A stretch of 15,375 nt of DNA from CBDUBH01 sp965365345 (GTDB lineage Bacteria; Bacteroidota; Ignavibacteria; Ignavibacteriales; SURF-24). The notes under the pieces were generated by a model that did not search any database, was not told where the DNA came from, and worked only from the letters and a program-made list of their open reading frames with translations. The stretch lies in NCBI GenBank assembly GCA_965365345.1, contig CBDUBH010000088.1, positions 1 through 15,375 on the forward strand, read 5' to 3'. This document shows positions 14,124-15,375 of the stretch, piece after piece. Each line of letters starts with the position of its first letter. Positions within the stretch are counted from its first letter, which is position 1. The translations under genes were made by a program, and so were the position numbers.

Positions 14124-15375
14124 ACTTCATCCTCCTTTGTATTTTCCGGAATCAGAAGAACAGCCGAATGTCCCGGAATTTTCCAATTGTCATCAGTTTC
14201 CAACGGCGCTGTACCGTTTCCATTATATTTAACATCTTCACTTGACCACAAAATTTTCCAGCATTTTTTATAATGCGGCGCAAGCAAAGGTTCAGGTGCA
14301 ATATCAAGATGCAAATCGCGTCCAAAATTTATAATCAGCAATCTGTCACTTTTATCTTCTGTAAAAAATCTTATTAAAAATGCTTCATCTCCTAAAACCG
14401 CTCCGTCATAATTTCTTTCTCTTACTTTTTTTATTACAGGATCGTTTTTCTTTATTTCAATTAGATCTTTATGCAATTGAAAAATGTGATAATTTTTTTT
14501 CAGATCATCAAAATTCAATTTTGATCTTTCGAAAGTTTCGGAATCGCCGGGATCGGCAAGTTGGCCAAGCATTTCCGGAGTCGCAATATTCCGGAATTGA
14601 GTGAGAAATTCCGATCTTCCTTTTGTTATCATTTTATTTAAATTTTCATTGTGATCAACAAAATATAAGAACGGTGTTGTTGCGGCAAATTCTTGTCCCT
14701 GAAAAAGCATTGGAACTCCCGGAGCCAATATTATCAATGCCGTCATCGCTTTGTATCTTCCGGAAGTAGTAAGTTCGTGAATTCTTTGTCCTCTTGCGGA
14801 GTTTGCAATTTGATCATGATTTTCAATAAAATTCACAAATGCTTCAGGCGGAATTCCGAAAGTTGGTGTGCCTCTTCTTTTTTTCTGCCATTTGTATCTT
14901 TGTCCCTGATACAAATAACCGTATTTAAATGCGGAAATAAATTCCTGCGGCTTGCCTGAATAATCTGTATAATAAGCATCGTTTTTTCCTGTGAGCGCAA
15001 CTTTAGCGGAGTGATGAAGATCATCATTCCAAAGCGCATCCAATCCGTAACCCCCTTTTTCCAAAGGAAAAACTAATTTAACTTCCTGCGGTTCATTTTC
15101 GCCAACGATAAAAAGATTTTTTCCTTCTGCAGCTTTTCTAACTTCTTGGCAAATTTCCTTTATTATATGATTTTCAGAGCAATCAAAAATTTGCTGGGTT
15201 GCATCCAATCTTAATCCATCAAGATGAAAATCTTTGATCCAATAAATTGCATTTGAAATAAAAAACTCTCGTACAAATTCCGAATTTTCATCATCAAAAT
15301 TAATTGCATCGCCCCATTCGTTAATATATTTTTTTGTAAAATAATTATCAGAAAAAGCGCCGAGATAATTTGCAT
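14111..15375 (-). CDS. treZ: Malto-oligosyltrehalose trehalohydrolase, 5' end outside window
   Basis: A GH13 enzyme that releases trehalose from maltooligosyltrehalose. The frame stays open to the window edge; 420 residues are visible, so about 150-200 N-terminal residues lie beyond 15375. The TTG at 15206-15208 is an internal Leu codon, not a start: upstream codons read NYLGAFSDNYF (near the edge), EWGDAINFDDEN and DGLRLDATQ. The region II nucleophile is the Asp encoded at 15203-15205 and the acid/base Glu in IVGENEP is at 15098-15100. Region IV ENHDQIANSARG has Asp at 14813-14815. DLHHSAKVALTG and MLFQGQEFAATTPFLYFVDH are typical of TreZ and separate it from glycogen branching enzyme. It ends 13 bases inside the debranching gene. 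A treY partner would be expected outside the window. Confidence 0.93.
   Translation of the reverse strand, partial: ANYLGAFSDNYFTKKYINEWGDAINFDDENSEFVREFFISNAIYWIKDFHLDGLRLDATQQIFDCSENHIIKEICQEVRKAAEGKNLFIVGENEPQEVKLVFPLEKGGYGLDALWNDDLHHSAKVALTGKNDAYYTDYSGKPQEFISAFKYGYLYQGQRYKWQKKRRGTPTFGIPPEAFVNFIENHDQIANSARGQRIHELTTSGRYKAMTALIILAPGVPMLFQGQEFAATTPFLYFVDHNENLNKMITKGRSEFLTQFRNIATPEMLGQLADPGDSETFERSKLNFDDLKKNYHIFQLHKDLIEIKKNDPVIKKVRERNYDGAVLGDEAFLIRFFTEDKSDRLLIINFGRDLHLDIAPEPLLAPHYKKCWKILWSSEDVKYNGNGTAPLETDDNWKIPGHSAVLLIPENTKEDEVWII

Noticed and set aside
15206..15208. TTG as start of a short trehalohydrolase
   Set aside because: It is the second Leu of the conserved DGLRLDAT region II motif; the same frame continues with TreZ-like sequence to the window edge.

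Overview
This is an AT-rich bacterial window (roughly one-third G+C by eye) with ordinary, mostly housekeeping gene content. Sparse Shine-Dalgarno sites, a lipocalin-like lipoprotein, an FbaA-type aldolase and many intergenic palindromes of the GTCATTGCGAG...GAAGCAATCT type suggest a member of the Bacteroidota/Ignavibacteria side of the tree. That placement is an inference from composition and family resemblance, not a marker-gene result.

Layout. 69-1520 (minus): a HAD phosphatase followed by a crotonase-fold (enoyl-CoA hydratase/isomerase) protein. 1737-2768 (plus): class II fructose-bisphosphate aldolase with its own terminator. 2819-3142: terminator, a long imperfect inverted-repeat element and a small ACATT-rich repeat. 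3149-3865 (plus): cytoplasmic glycerophosphodiester phosphodiesterase. 3911-3998: two direct copies of a second palindromic repeat type. 4119-5492 (plus): exported GH13 alpha-amylase-like enzyme ending at a textbook terminator. 5619-5866: composite repeat region. 5879-7577 (minus): Elp3-like radical SAM protein whose gene overlaps one for a probable GME-fold protein of unknown function. 7578-8110: a long non-coding gap with an unexplained nest of complementary arms. 8111-8536 (plus): small lipoprotein. 8604-10893: divergent oxyR / ahpC-ahpD peroxide-defence locus. 11002-15375 (minus): treZ (5' end outside the window), glycogen debranching enzyme and topoisomerase IB, tightly packed in that order of transcription.

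How the genes work together. OxyR keeps its two redox cysteines and faces a peroxiredoxin with a mycobacterial-type CPC tail, followed by its likely AhpD reductase; an ATAG-N7-CTAT half-operator lies directly in front of oxyR. TreZ and the debranching enzyme both act on alpha-1,4/1,6-glucans, so the right-hand operon looks like glycogen-to-trehalose conversion. The amylase-like enzyme and the aldolase add carbohydrate functions but are separate transcription units.

I found no CRISPR array, tRNA, rRNA, intact insertion sequence or phage gene. The least explained parts are the 7671-7869 structured intergenic stretch, the radical SAM / GME-fold pair, and the topoisomerase gene attached to the trehalose/glycogen operon.
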